A DNA stretch of 64,000 nt from Marinobacter fuscus (GTDB taxonomy: Bacteria; Pseudomonadota; Gammaproteobacteria; Pseudomonadales; Oleiphilaceae), in contig NZ_PXNP01000023.1 of assembly GCF_003007675.1 (NCBI RefSeq), positions 124,001 through 188,000 on the forward strand, given 5' to 3'. Position numbers and translations under genes: made by a program. The first letter of the stretch is position 1, and the number at the start of each line of letters is the position of its first letter. Shown here piece after piece: positions 9,108 through 16,896 of this stretch. Below the pieces are notes generated by a model that saw only the letters and a list, made by a program, of their open reading frames with translations, was not told the origin of the DNA and made no database searches.

Positions 9108-10376
9108 ATGCTGGATCCAGCCATTGAGCAGTTCTTTGCTGAGCGCAAAGAGGCTTGGCTAAAGAAAAACCTCAAAGCCTCCATGTCAGATCAAGAGGTG
9201 CGTGAGAAAGAACAGGAGTGTGAAGAAGTTTTCTCGTTGAAGAACTGGTTGCCGAATGCCGCCAAGCGCGCCGGGCAAATTTCAATGGCAACCCATCCCT
9301 GCACATTCAGCCATCCAAGTGCCCGGAAGAATAAAAATGGCTATGCCAGTTCCATTATTGCCCAAGGCGGCGAGCGGTCTCCCGATGGGTTCCTGCGCAG
9401 CGGTAACCTGCAGGTTGAGCCGGATGCGTTGGGCAATGCGGCCGCACTGGATGTGTATAAGTTCCTGACTTTAGATCTGCAAGATGGCATGACTCTGCTA
9501 CAGCACATACAGCGTGACACCGACATTGCGTTGAATCTCTATGAGAAAGCCGGTGGTGACAGTGAGGCTTTAAAGGCAGGCCTTCTTGCCATGGTGGCAA
9601 CGAACGATGAAGCGGTGACCAGCTCCAAGATCAAGCAAGTCTATTTCCCGGTTAAAGATGAGGGTTCGGAGTACCATCTGCTCTCAATCCTCAGCCATTC
9701 TGGCCATTTATTTGAAATGCGGCGGAGGTTGGATCAGCTTCGATTTTCTGAGGAGGTTAAGGCCAAGAGGGAGCTTAGAAGGCAGAATCAGTATTCAGAA
9801 ACTGGATACCAGGAGATCTATAACCTCACAACCATAGGCTTCGGGGGCACCAAGCCACAGAATATCAGTGTTCTGAATAACCAAAATGCTGGCAAAGCTC
9901 ATCTATTACTGTCGCTGCCGCCAGAGTTATCCCCCAGAACTACCCGGCAGCCTACGCGCAATTTCTTTGGCGATACGCTCTACCCCAACCAGCTCCAGGA
10001 AACCTTTCAGGCCTTCCACAGACTCCTGACCACAGATTACAACAATATGCCTATTCGCAAGGGCAGGGATTACCGGATTCAGGAATACCTCGACCAACTG
10101 ATTCTGAAGATGTGGCAAGTGCGCAAAGCGTTTGAAGAGCAACCTCATAGCCGATCAGAAAGCCTGCCTGGCTATCAAAAGGTCTGGTTGTTTCCTGAGC
10201 GGGAAGCTGAACGATCAGAAAGCACGCAATGGCTGAATGAGTTGGTAAATGAAGCCACGCGCCATTTTATCAACAGTTATCGAAAAGTGATGGGCAAAGC
10301 TGCTGTCCCGTTAGGAGATGACGAGCTGGAAGCCTTTTCCCGCATTATTGAACAGAGCAAGGAGGCGCTGCTATGA
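9108..10376 (+). CDS. csy1: Csy1 (Cas8f), large subunit of the type I-F complex
   Basis: A 422-residue Csy1. The ATG at 9108 is chosen since CAGGAG lies about 7 bp upstream; the earlier ATG at 9087 overlaps the cas3 stop and lacks a site. Family features include the N-terminal helical start (AIEQFFAERKEAWLKK) and the block HPCTFSHPSARKNKNGYAS near residues 65-83. In the surveillance complex Csy1 pairs with Csy2 at the 5' end of the crRNA, reads the protospacer-adjacent motif and helps recruit Cas2-3. It overlaps csy2 by 4 bp. Confidence 0.94.
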   Translation: MLDPAIEQFFAERKEAWLKKNLKASMSDQEVREKEQECEEVFSLKNWLPNAAKRAGQISMATHPCTFSHPSARKNKNGYASSIIAQGGERSPDGFLRSGNLQVEPDALGNAAALDVYKFLTLDLQDGMTLLQHIQRDTDIALNLYEKAGGDSEALKAGLLAMVATNDEAVTSSKIKQVYFPVKDEGSEYHLLSILSHSGHLFEMRRRLDQLRFSEEVKAKRELRRQNQYSETGYQEIYNLTTIGFGGTKPQNISVLNNQNAGKAHLLLSLPPELSPRTTRQPTRNFFGDTLYPNQLQETFQAFHRLLTTDYNNMPIRKGRDYRIQEYLDQLILKMWQVRKAFEEQPHSRSESLPGYQKVWLFPEREAERSESTQWLNELVNEATRHFINSYRKVMGKAAVPLGDDELEAFSRIIEQSKEALL

Positions 10377-11311
10377 GTACCCGTCGCATATTGGTGCTGC
10401 CGCACCTGAAAGTGCACAACGCCAACGCACTTTCCAGCCCCTTCACCATTGGTTTCCCTGCTATGACGGCCTGGCTGGGCTTTGTTCATGCACTGGAGCG
10501 CAAATTAAAAGCCAGTGGTTATTCAACGCTTGAATTGTGTTCTACAGGTGTCATCAGTCACCAGTGTGACCTGCAAACCTATCGGGGGCCGGGGGATTTT
10601 GTTCACTCAATCATTGGTACCGCAAACCCACTCGACAAAGATGGGAAGCGGTCTGCGTTTATCGAAGAGGCCCGGTGTCACCTGGACGCCAGTCTGCTGA
10701 TTGAGTGCCGTGCCAGTGAGGATGATCTTGAGCAAATCGAGCAGCCAGAATTCCTCGAACAGGTTGAGCAACTGTTAAACATCATGAAAGTTGCCGGTGG
10801 GGACCTTCAGCACGTTAACCCGCCAAGATTTGTAGCACTGGATGACAGCGACAATAGAGGTGTTCGCAAGCTGCTGCTCAATCTTATGCCCGGCTTTGCA
10901 CTTATCGAGCGTCGTGAGCTTATGCAGAATGCCATGGAGCAAGGCGCTGATGCGCTGGATGCATTACTTGAATACCTGACAGTGCATCACCGCAGCGAAC
11001 AAGATGAAGAGGGCAATGTGAGCTGGCATAGCCAGCGCAAAACCGCAGAGGATGGGAACAAACCCGGTTGGATAGTGCCCATTGCTACGGGCTTCCAAGG
11101 TATCAGCCCTCTCGGGCAAGCAAAAAATCAGCGCGACCCGGACACACCTCACCGCTTCGCTGAGAGCGTGGTAACCCTGGGAGAGTTCAGAATGCTGCAC
11201 CGCATTGGAATGCTGGACGACCTTCTTTGGCAGTACCACATCGACATGCCAAACAATCTGTATCTGTGCCAACAGGTTCAGCCAGAAACTAATGACGACG
11301 GTTTTCATTAA
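10373..11311 (+). CDS. csy2: Csy2 (Cas5f), 5'-handle-binding subunit
   Basis: A 312-residue Csy2. It opens with a RAMP-type strand (RRILVLPHLKVHNANALSS) and the following FTIGFPAMTAWLGFVHALE segment, both characteristic of Csy2. Csy2 forms a heterodimer with Csy1 and caps the 5' handle of the crRNA. It overlaps csy1 by ATGA and is followed after 31 bp by csy3 with its own strong ribosome-binding site, which fits the need for six Csy3 copies per complex. No truncation or frameshift is seen. Confidence 0.94.
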   Translation: MSTRRILVLPHLKVHNANALSSPFTIGFPAMTAWLGFVHALERKLKASGYSTLELCSTGVISHQCDLQTYRGPGDFVHSIIGTANPLDKDGKRSAFIEEARCHLDASLLIECRASEDDLEQIEQPEFLEQVEQLLNIMKVAGGDLQHVNPPRFVALDDSDNRGVRKLLLNLMPGFALIERRELMQNAMEQGADALDALLEYLTVHHRSEQDEEGNVSWHSQRKTAEDGNKPGWIVPIATGFQGISPLGQAKNQRDPDTPHRFAESVVTLGEFRMLHRIGMLDDLLWQYHIDMPNNLYLCQQVQPETNDDGFH

Positions 11312-11342
11312 ACCTTGATGATGGAAGAAAGGGAGATACAAC

Positions 11343-12365
11343 ATGGCTAAAAATAACGACACCGCCTCGGTACTGGCTTTCGAGAAAAAATTGGTGCCAT
11401 CAGACGGCTACTTTTACGGCACCCGCTGGGATGAGAGGGCTGAGGCAACGGTGCTGGAACTGCAAGAAAAGTCCGTTCGGGGCACCATTTCCAATCGCCT
11501 GAAGACCGCAGTAAAAAATGACCCGGCCAAGCTGAACGCAGAAGTCGAAAAGCCTAATTTGCAAACGGTTGATGCCTGCGCCCTGGGAACCGAGCAGGAT
11601 ACGCTGAAACATCAGTTTACCCTCAAGGTACTGGGCGGCGTAGAGCGCCCCTCTGCCTGTAATAATGCGCTGTTCAAGCAAAGCTATTACCAGGCGGCGC
11701 GTAATTACATTGAGCGTGAGGGCTTCAGAGAGTTGGGGCGTCGCTATGCCCATAATATCGCCAATGCGCGCTTTTTATGGCGCAACCGGGTTGGGGCGGA
11801 ACAAATTGAAGTGCAGGTGAAGGTGCTCAACAGGGGCCAGGAGCAGGAATGGGTGTTTGATGCGCTGAATCACAGCACTCGAAGTTTTGACCAGCAGGAT
11901 GATCAGGTGAACCAGTTAGGAGAAAAAATTGCTACGGCACTGGCCAGTGGTGGCGGCGCACTTATGCTGGAAATAACCACCTATTCGCAGTTGGGCAAGG
12001 CCCAGGAAGTTTATCCTTCTGAAGAACTCGTGCTGGACAAAGGCAAAAGCAAAAAGAGCAAAGTGCTGTATCAGGTGAAAGGCCATGCGGCCATGCACTC
12101 TCAGAAGATCGGCAATGCGCTGCGCTCTATCGATACCTGGTATCCAGACTATAGCGACGAGCAGGAAAGCGCTGGTGCGATTGCCATTGAACCCTACGGT
12201 GCGGTTACCAACCTGGGCAAAGCTTACCGCACACCGAAAGACAAACAGGATTTTTACACGCACTTTGATGCCTGGGCCCGCGGTGGTGAACTAAGCGCCA
12301 ACGATGAGCATTATGTGATGGCTGTGCTGGTACGAGGTGGTGTGTTTGGCGAAAGTGACAAGTAG
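11343..12365 (+). CDS. csy3: Csy3 (Cas7f), backbone subunit
   Basis: A 340-residue Csy3. The N-terminal VLAFEKKLVPSDGYFYGTRW, the block LGGVERPSACNNALF and the later GGALMLEITTYSQLG segment match the Cas7f family. Six copies coat the spacer part of the crRNA and form the helical backbone. GGGAG at 11330-11334 precedes the ATG by about 8 bp, stronger than for the coupled neighbours. Its stop is 10 bp before cas6f. Length and motifs are normal. Confidence 0.95.
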   Translation: MAKNNDTASVLAFEKKLVPSDGYFYGTRWDERAEATVLELQEKSVRGTISNRLKTAVKNDPAKLNAEVEKPNLQTVDACALGTEQDTLKHQFTLKVLGGVERPSACNNALFKQSYYQAARNYIEREGFRELGRRYAHNIANARFLWRNRVGAEQIEVQVKVLNRGQEQEWVFDALNHSTRSFDQQDDQVNQLGEKIATALASGGGALMLEITTYSQLGKAQEVYPSEELVLDKGKSKKSKVLYQVKGHAAMHSQKIGNALRSIDTWYPDYSDEQESAGAIAIEPYGAVTNLGKAYRTPKDKQDFYTHFDAWARGGELSANDEHYVMAVLVRGGVFGESDK

Positions 12366-12375
12366 GGAGTACGCC

Positions 12376-13002
12376 ATGCGGTTTTACCAGGACATTACCC
12401 TTTTGCCCGATGCCGAGGTTTCTCTTGGTTTCCTCTGGCAAAAGGTGTACCAGCAGATCCACATAGCACTGGTTGAACATAAAATCGGAGACAACCAGAG
12501 CCAGGTTGCGGTGGGGTTTCCAGAATACGGAAACGGGGCATTCCCGCTGGGCAGAAAGCTCCGTTTGTATGCTTCGGAACGTGTACAGCTTGAGCAGTTG
12601 GGGATTGAGCAGTATCTCCGGAGGTTGAACGATTATGTTCACCTGAAATCCGTTCAGGATGTGCCAGATGTAGCCAGCTATGTGAGCTTTGTGAGGCACC
12701 ATGCCAAGGGTGAGGCGAGAATAGAAAAAGACCACCAGAATAAAGCCAGGTTATGGGCTGCCAAGTCAGGGAAGCCCCTCCAGGAGTGTTTGGATGAACT
12801 GGAAAAATCCCGACCGACATTGCAGGGCAAACTGCCGTTTATCTGGATGGAAAGTCAGGAAACGAAAAAGCGGGAGGAAAGTGCTGGAAGGCGGTTTCCA
12901 CTATTTATAAAACGATCTGAGCAGCCGTGTCCGGTTAGGGGAGCCATAAACTGCTATGGATTAAGCCATCCAGACAACCCTGTTAGCTTGCCAGCATTCT
13001 AA
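12376..13002 (+). CDS. cas6f: Cas6f (Csy4), crRNA-processing endoribonuclease
   Basis: A 208-residue Cas6f, slightly longer than the ~187 residues of the Pseudomonas aeruginosa enzyme. The ATG at 12376 follows GGGAG and gives the family N-terminus MRFYQDITLLPDAEV. With this start the histidine in YQQIHIALVEH is residue 29, matching the catalytic His29 of Csy4. The C-terminus has the expected CYGLS motif, with a few extra residues (HPDNPVSLPAF). The enzyme cuts 3' of the repeat hairpin and stays bound to it. Last gene of the operon; the leader starts right after its stop. Confidence 0.93.
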   Translation: MRFYQDITLLPDAEVSLGFLWQKVYQQIHIALVEHKIGDNQSQVAVGFPEYGNGAFPLGRKLRLYASERVQLEQLGIEQYLRRLNDYVHLKSVQDVPDVASYVSFVRHHAKGEARIEKDHQNKARLWAAKSGKPLQECLDELEKSRPTLQGKLPFIWMESQETKKREESAGRRFPLFIKRSEQPCPVRGAINCYGLSHPDNPVSLPAF

Positions 13003-13133
13003 AAACCAAAAATTTGCTCTTTTAAAAAATGGTTATTTAAACAGTGTGTTACAGCAACGGGTTTTGGAAAGGGTAAAAAAGCTTTTTTCAGTTAACTCTT
13101 TGCTGTAACTTTATTTTTTGCCCTTTGGGCATT
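13003..13133 (+). promoter_or_regulatory. CRISPR leader with nested inverted repeats
   Basis: The 131 bp between cas6f and the first repeat are much richer in A/T than the flanks, as expected of a leader. Three symmetric elements are visible: a perfect 10-bp inverted repeat GTTACAGCAA (13048-13057) and TTGCTGTAAC (13100-13109); the 14-bp palindrome AAAAAAGCTTTTTT (13075-13088) between these arms; and a small hairpin TGCCCTTTGGGCA (13119-13131) 2 bp before the array. Leaders carry the pre-crRNA promoter and sites that guide Cas1-Cas2/3 insertion. Which element does what is not known. No clear integration host factor consensus was found by eye. Confidence 0.8.
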
Positions 13134-14769
13134 GTTCGCCGCCGCGCAGGCGGCTTAGAAACAAACCAAGGCTTTTTTAAGCCATCATCGAAAGTTCGCC
13201 GCCGCGCAGGCGGCTTAGAAATGATCCAGCTTGAGACAGGCGTACCGGAGAGAGTTCGCCGCCGCGCAGGCGGCTTAGAAAATGACCACATCGCCGGGGC
13301 GGTAGATCGGCACGTTCGCCGCCGCGCAGGCGGCTTAGAAATCGCATGAGCGGAACCGCATACATCACCCTGGGTTCGCCGCCGCGCAGGCGGCTTAGAA
13401 ATGGATCGACGCGGCCAAGCGAATCGCCGAAGCGTTCGCCGCCGCGCAGGCGGCTTAGAAATTGGCGCCGGCCAGGCGCTTCTCAACGTCCTTGTTCGCC
13501 GCCGCGCAGGCGGCTTAGAAAATCATCATCCGCCACGCGGCGTTGACCACCTTGTTCGCCGCCGCGCAGGCGGCTTAGAAATGAAACCCGAGCAGATCCG
13601 GGCGCCCCTGAACATTCGCCGCCGCGCAGGCGGCTTAGAAACTGCCCGCCGAAGCTCCAGCGGCCCGCTCTTTGTTCGCCGCCGCGCAGGCGGCTTAGAA
13701 ATTCAGCTCTCTTGCGAGAGCATCAATGGTTTGGTTCGCCGCCGCGCAGGCGGCTTAGAAAGCTCTCGTCAGGTACTGCAACGCCGACCAATTGTTCGCC
13801 GCCGCGCAGGCGGCTTAGAAATGGCCGCCCCGCTGGCACCGGTCACGCAGTACGTTCGCCGCCGCGCAGGCGGCTTAGAAATAGTTCCGTTTGTTGAAAG
13901 GTTAATTGCCGCAGTTCGCCGCCGCGCAGGCGGCTTAGAAAAATAGCCGGGCGCCGGGTGGTCTGCCTTGGTCGTTCGCCGCCGCGCAGGCGGCTTAGAA
14001 ATCAAGCTCCGGCATGTGCTTATCCAGCCAGCCGTTCGCCGCCGCGCAGGCGGCTTAGAAATGAACGCGGACGGCGTGCTGGAAGGTGAGCCGGTTCGCC
14101 GCCGCGCAGGCGGCTTAGAAAGTCGAATACCGGAGCCAGTGGCCGCTGTTTCGGTTCGCCGCCGCGCAGGCGGCTTAGAAAAAGCTGACCGCCCTGCAAA
14201 ACGAAGTGGCGGAGTTCGCCGCCGCGCAGGCGGCTTAGAAACGAATCTGGACGTGGGAAACCGACCGTGAGCCGTTCGCCGCCGCGCAGGCGGCTTAGAA
14301 ATCGCTCAATTCCAGCGTCCCGTTCCGCTTTAAGTTCGCCGCCGCGCAGGCGGCTTAGAAATCTCCCATTCGTTCAGCGCCTCGCGCTGGTTGGTTCGCC
14401 GCCGCGCAGGCGGCTTAGAAATGGTCTAGCCTCCTGGTCTAGCCTCCTGGTCTGTTCGCCGCCGCGCAGGCGGCTTAGAAATCGATGATGGCGAGCACGA
14501 GGTTGGGGCACAAGTTCGCCGCCGCGCAGGCGGCTTAGAAATGTACCCGCACCGCCGTTAACGACCCGCCCGGGTTCGCCGCCGCGCAGGCGGCTTAGAA
14601 AGCTCTTCGAAATCGGCGAACCCAGAGATGCCCGTTCGCCGCCGCGCAGGCGGCTTAGAAACCTCGGCACGTCAGACAGTCGCCCGGCTTCGTGTTCGCC
14701 GCCGCGCAGGCGGCTTAGAAAGTGCTGGTGCGCCTGCTTCGCCGGGCGTGTAAGTTCGCCGCCGCGCAG
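13134..14769 (+). CRISPR. Type I-F CRISPR array: 27 complete repeats, 27 spacers, truncated last repeat
   Basis: The 28-nt repeat starts GTTCGCCGCCGCGCAG and ends GCGGCTTAGAAA; GCCGCC and GGCGGC pair around a GCGCA loop. This is a GC-rich version of the canonical I-F repeat. Repeats start every 60 bp from 13134, so every spacer is exactly 32 nt. Complete repeats start at 13134 through 14694; the copy at 14754 keeps only its first 16 nt. The only other change is the first base of the ninth repeat (A at 13614). All 27 spacers differ from one another by eye. Orientation follows the leader, the TTAGAAA end and the cas operon. Spacer origins cannot be judged without a search. Confidence 0.99.
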
Positions 14770-14773
14770 ACTC

Positions 14774-15955
14774 CTAGCTGTCGTCCAGATGCTTGCCCAG
14801 CATGGCGTGGTAAAGCTCCCGGTCGCCGATGGCGCCGGTGATCTGGCCGTTTTCTTCCACCAGCAGGCTGTGGCCGGTGAAATAGCGGATCTCCACGGCG
14901 TCGCGCAGAGGGGTGTCGGGTGTGATTCGGGTGGGTTGTTTGGCCAGGCTCTCGATGGCCTGGCCCTGTTGCCAGGGTTGGGTCTGGAAGGTTTGCCCGC
15001 CGCTGGTGACCACGGCTTGCTCGGCCACGTTCGGTGTGTGCAGCCAGGTGTCGTAGCGCTTGTTCAGGCAGCGGTTGCCCTTTGCGTCTTCCTGAATGTC
15101 TTCAATCGGTAAGGCCAGTGAGCGCGCCGCCAGTACGTTCAGCGGGTTGGTGCTGGAAACAAAGCTCTTCACGTAGTCGTTAGCGGGCTCCAGTACGATG
15201 GCTTCGGGCTTGCCGTGCTGCACAATCTGGCCGTCTTTCATGATGGCGATGTGCGATCCCAGTTTCAGGGCTTCGTCCAGGTCGTGGCTAACGAACACGA
15301 TGGTTTTTTGCAGCTCGTCCTGCAGTGTGAGCAGTTCGTCCTGAAGTTGCTGGCGGATCAGCGGGTCCAGAGCCGAGAAGGGCTCGTCCATCAGCAGGAT
15401 TTCCGATTCGGTGGCCAATGCCCGGGCCAGGCCCACGCGCTGGCGCATACCGCCGGAGAGCTCATCCGGGCGGCATTTGGCCCAGCCAGACAACCCCACC
15501 AGCTCCAGTTGTTTGGCCACTTTCTTGCGGCGCTCGGTTTTGCCCATGCCTTGCAGTTCCAGGCCGAAGGCGACGTTGTCTTCCACCGTCAGCCACGGCA
15601 TCAGGGCGAAGTTCTGGAACACCATGGAGATGCGCCGGGTGCGGATGTCGCGGCGGGTTTTCTCATCGGCCTGGGTGAAATCCACCTGGTTGCCATCGTG
15701 TTCGATGCGAATGGCGCCGCTGGTGACTTCGTTCAGGCCGTTGATGCAGCGCAGCAGGCTGGATTTGCCCGAGCCGGACAACCCCATCAGTACGCAGATT
15801 TCGCCTTTCTTCACCGAGAGATTGGCGTTCTGAACACCCACCACCAGGCCGGTTTCCTTGCGGATATCGGCGCGATCCATGCCTTGTTCGATCAGCGGCA
15901 GGGCCCGCTGAGGCTGCTTGCCGAATACCACGTTTACGTTCTCAAACTCGATCAT
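14774..15955 (-). CDS. choV: Choline ABC transporter ATP-binding protein
   Basis: A 393-residue ATPase of the ProV/ChoV type. It has Walker A GLSGSGKSS, signature LSGGMRQRVGLARAL and Walker B ILLMDEPFSALDP, with a C-terminal CBS-like regulatory region from about residue 280. It energises import of choline or a related betaine. The start overlaps the choW stop (ATGA), so the two are translationally coupled. Its TAG stop lies 4 bp from the broken CRISPR repeat and no terminator is visible between. ChoV rather than ProV is chosen from the ChoX-like binding protein and BetI in the same operon; glycine betaine is the alternative substrate. Confidence 0.9.
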   Translation of the reverse strand: MIEFENVNVVFGKQPQRALPLIEQGMDRADIRKETGLVVGVQNANLSVKKGEICVLMGLSGSGKSSLLRCINGLNEVTSGAIRIEHDGNQVDFTQADEKTRRDIRTRRISMVFQNFALMPWLTVEDNVAFGLELQGMGKTERRKKVAKQLELVGLSGWAKCRPDELSGGMRQRVGLARALATESEILLMDEPFSALDPLIRQQLQDELLTLQDELQKTIVFVSHDLDEALKLGSHIAIMKDGQIVQHGKPEAIVLEPANDYVKSFVSSTNPLNVLAARSLALPIEDIQEDAKGNRCLNKRYDTWLHTPNVAEQAVVTSGGQTFQTQPWQQGQAIESLAKQPTRITPDTPLRDAVEIRYFTGHSLLVEENGQITGAIGDRELYHAMLGKHLDDS

Positions 15956-16800
15956 GCTGCAGTCTCCGTAGCGTTTTTCTGACGGAAGAAGCGATCCATC
16001 CAGATGGCCAGCAGAACAATAGCCAGGCCTGCTTCAAAGCCCTTGCCGATGTCCACGGTGTTCAGGGCCCGGACGACGGGCACACCCAGGCCGTCGGCGC
16101 CTACCAGGGCGGCAATCACCACCATAGACAGCGACAGCATGATGCACTGGGTAATGCCAGCGCCGATGGAACTCATGGCGGCAGGCAGTTCAACCTTGAA
16201 CAGCAGTTGGCGATTGGTGCAGCCGAAGGCGCGGCCTGCTTCCACCAGTTCAGTTGGTACCTGGGAGATACCCAGGTAAGTAAGCCGAACCGGAGCGGCG
16301 ATGGCGAAGATGACGGTGGAAATCACGCCGGGTACTACGCCCAGCCCGAACAGGGTCAGGGTGGGAATCAGGTAGACGAATGGCGGGATGGTCTGCATCA
16401 GGTCCAGTACCGGCTGCAGGAATTTGTACAGCCAGGTGCTGTGGGCGGCATAGATACCCAGGGGAATGCCGATCAGTATGCACAGCAGGGTGGCGTAAAG
16501 TACCAGCGACAGGGTGGCCATGGTGTCTTCCCAGTAGCCGATGTTCCAGATCAGTAAAAAACTGACGGCGGTAAACAGGGTGAGCCCCCAGCGGCGATGG
16601 CGAGCGTGGGCGGCTACCGTAAACAGGCCGATGAGTACTGCGGGTGGCACCCACAGCAGGCCGTCGGTGAGGCCGTGGATCAGGCTTCTGAGGGTTTCGG
16701 AAACGGCGTCGAAAAAGCCGCTGAAATTGATCACCAGAAAATCAACAACGGCTTCCATAAAGTCGCCGAAGGGCAGTTGATGCTCAGTTATCCAGTTCAT
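15952..16800 (-). CDS. choW: Choline ABC transporter permease
   Basis: A 282-residue inner-membrane permease with several hydrophobic helices and the EAA-type loop ELVEAGRAFGCTNRQLLFKV that docks on the ATPase. The N-terminal ~45 residues have an amphipathic region followed by the first helix (WVPPAVLIGLFTVAA), like ProW/ChoW. It is the middle gene of choX-choW-choV. The gap to choX is 96 bp and contains a strong hairpin, while it overlaps choV, a usual pattern giving more binding protein than permease. Substrate is inferred from context. Confidence 0.9.
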   Translation of the reverse strand: MNWITEHQLPFGDFMEAVVDFLVINFSGFFDAVSETLRSLIHGLTDGLLWVPPAVLIGLFTVAAHARHRRWGLTLFTAVSFLLIWNIGYWEDTMATLSLVLYATLLCILIGIPLGIYAAHSTWLYKFLQPVLDLMQTIPPFVYLIPTLTLFGLGVVPGVISTVIFAIAAPVRLTYLGISQVPTELVEAGRAFGCTNRQLLFKVELPAAMSSIGAGITQCIMLSLSMVVIAALVGADGLGVPVVRALNTVDIGKGFEAGLAIVLLAIWMDRFFRQKNATETAA

Positions 16801-16867
16801 GGTCGTCTGTCTTTTCGGGTGCAGGCGGTGGCCCGCACGGGGAGTGAATATTTCAGAATATTGCGAG

Positions 16868-16889
16868 CGCCCGGGGTTGCCCCCGGGCG
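16868..16889 (-). other. Intercistronic stem-loop between choX and choW
   Basis: A perfect 9-bp stem (CGCCCGGGG / CCCCGGGCG) with a 4-nt loop lies 7 bp after the choX stop. There is no run of U after it, so it is probably not a full terminator. Hairpins in this place often protect the 3' end of the binding-protein mRNA and lower read-through into the permease gene. The structure is seen in the sequence; its role is inferred. Confidence 0.65.
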
Positions 16890-16896
16890 TTCAGGT

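Noticed and set aside
13088..14670. Long open frames on both strands within the array encoding Arg-rich repeats such as VRRRAGGLE or SKPPARRRT
   Set aside because: The 60-bp period is divisible by three, so the repeat stays in frame and gives false reading frames. They have no ribosome-binding sites and no independent protein character.
3660..14769. The cas locus as part of a prophage or transposon
   Set aside because: No integrase, transposase, attachment repeats or tRNA gene border was seen. The cas genes look somewhat more A/T-rich than the flanks, so past transfer is possible, but no element is recognisable.
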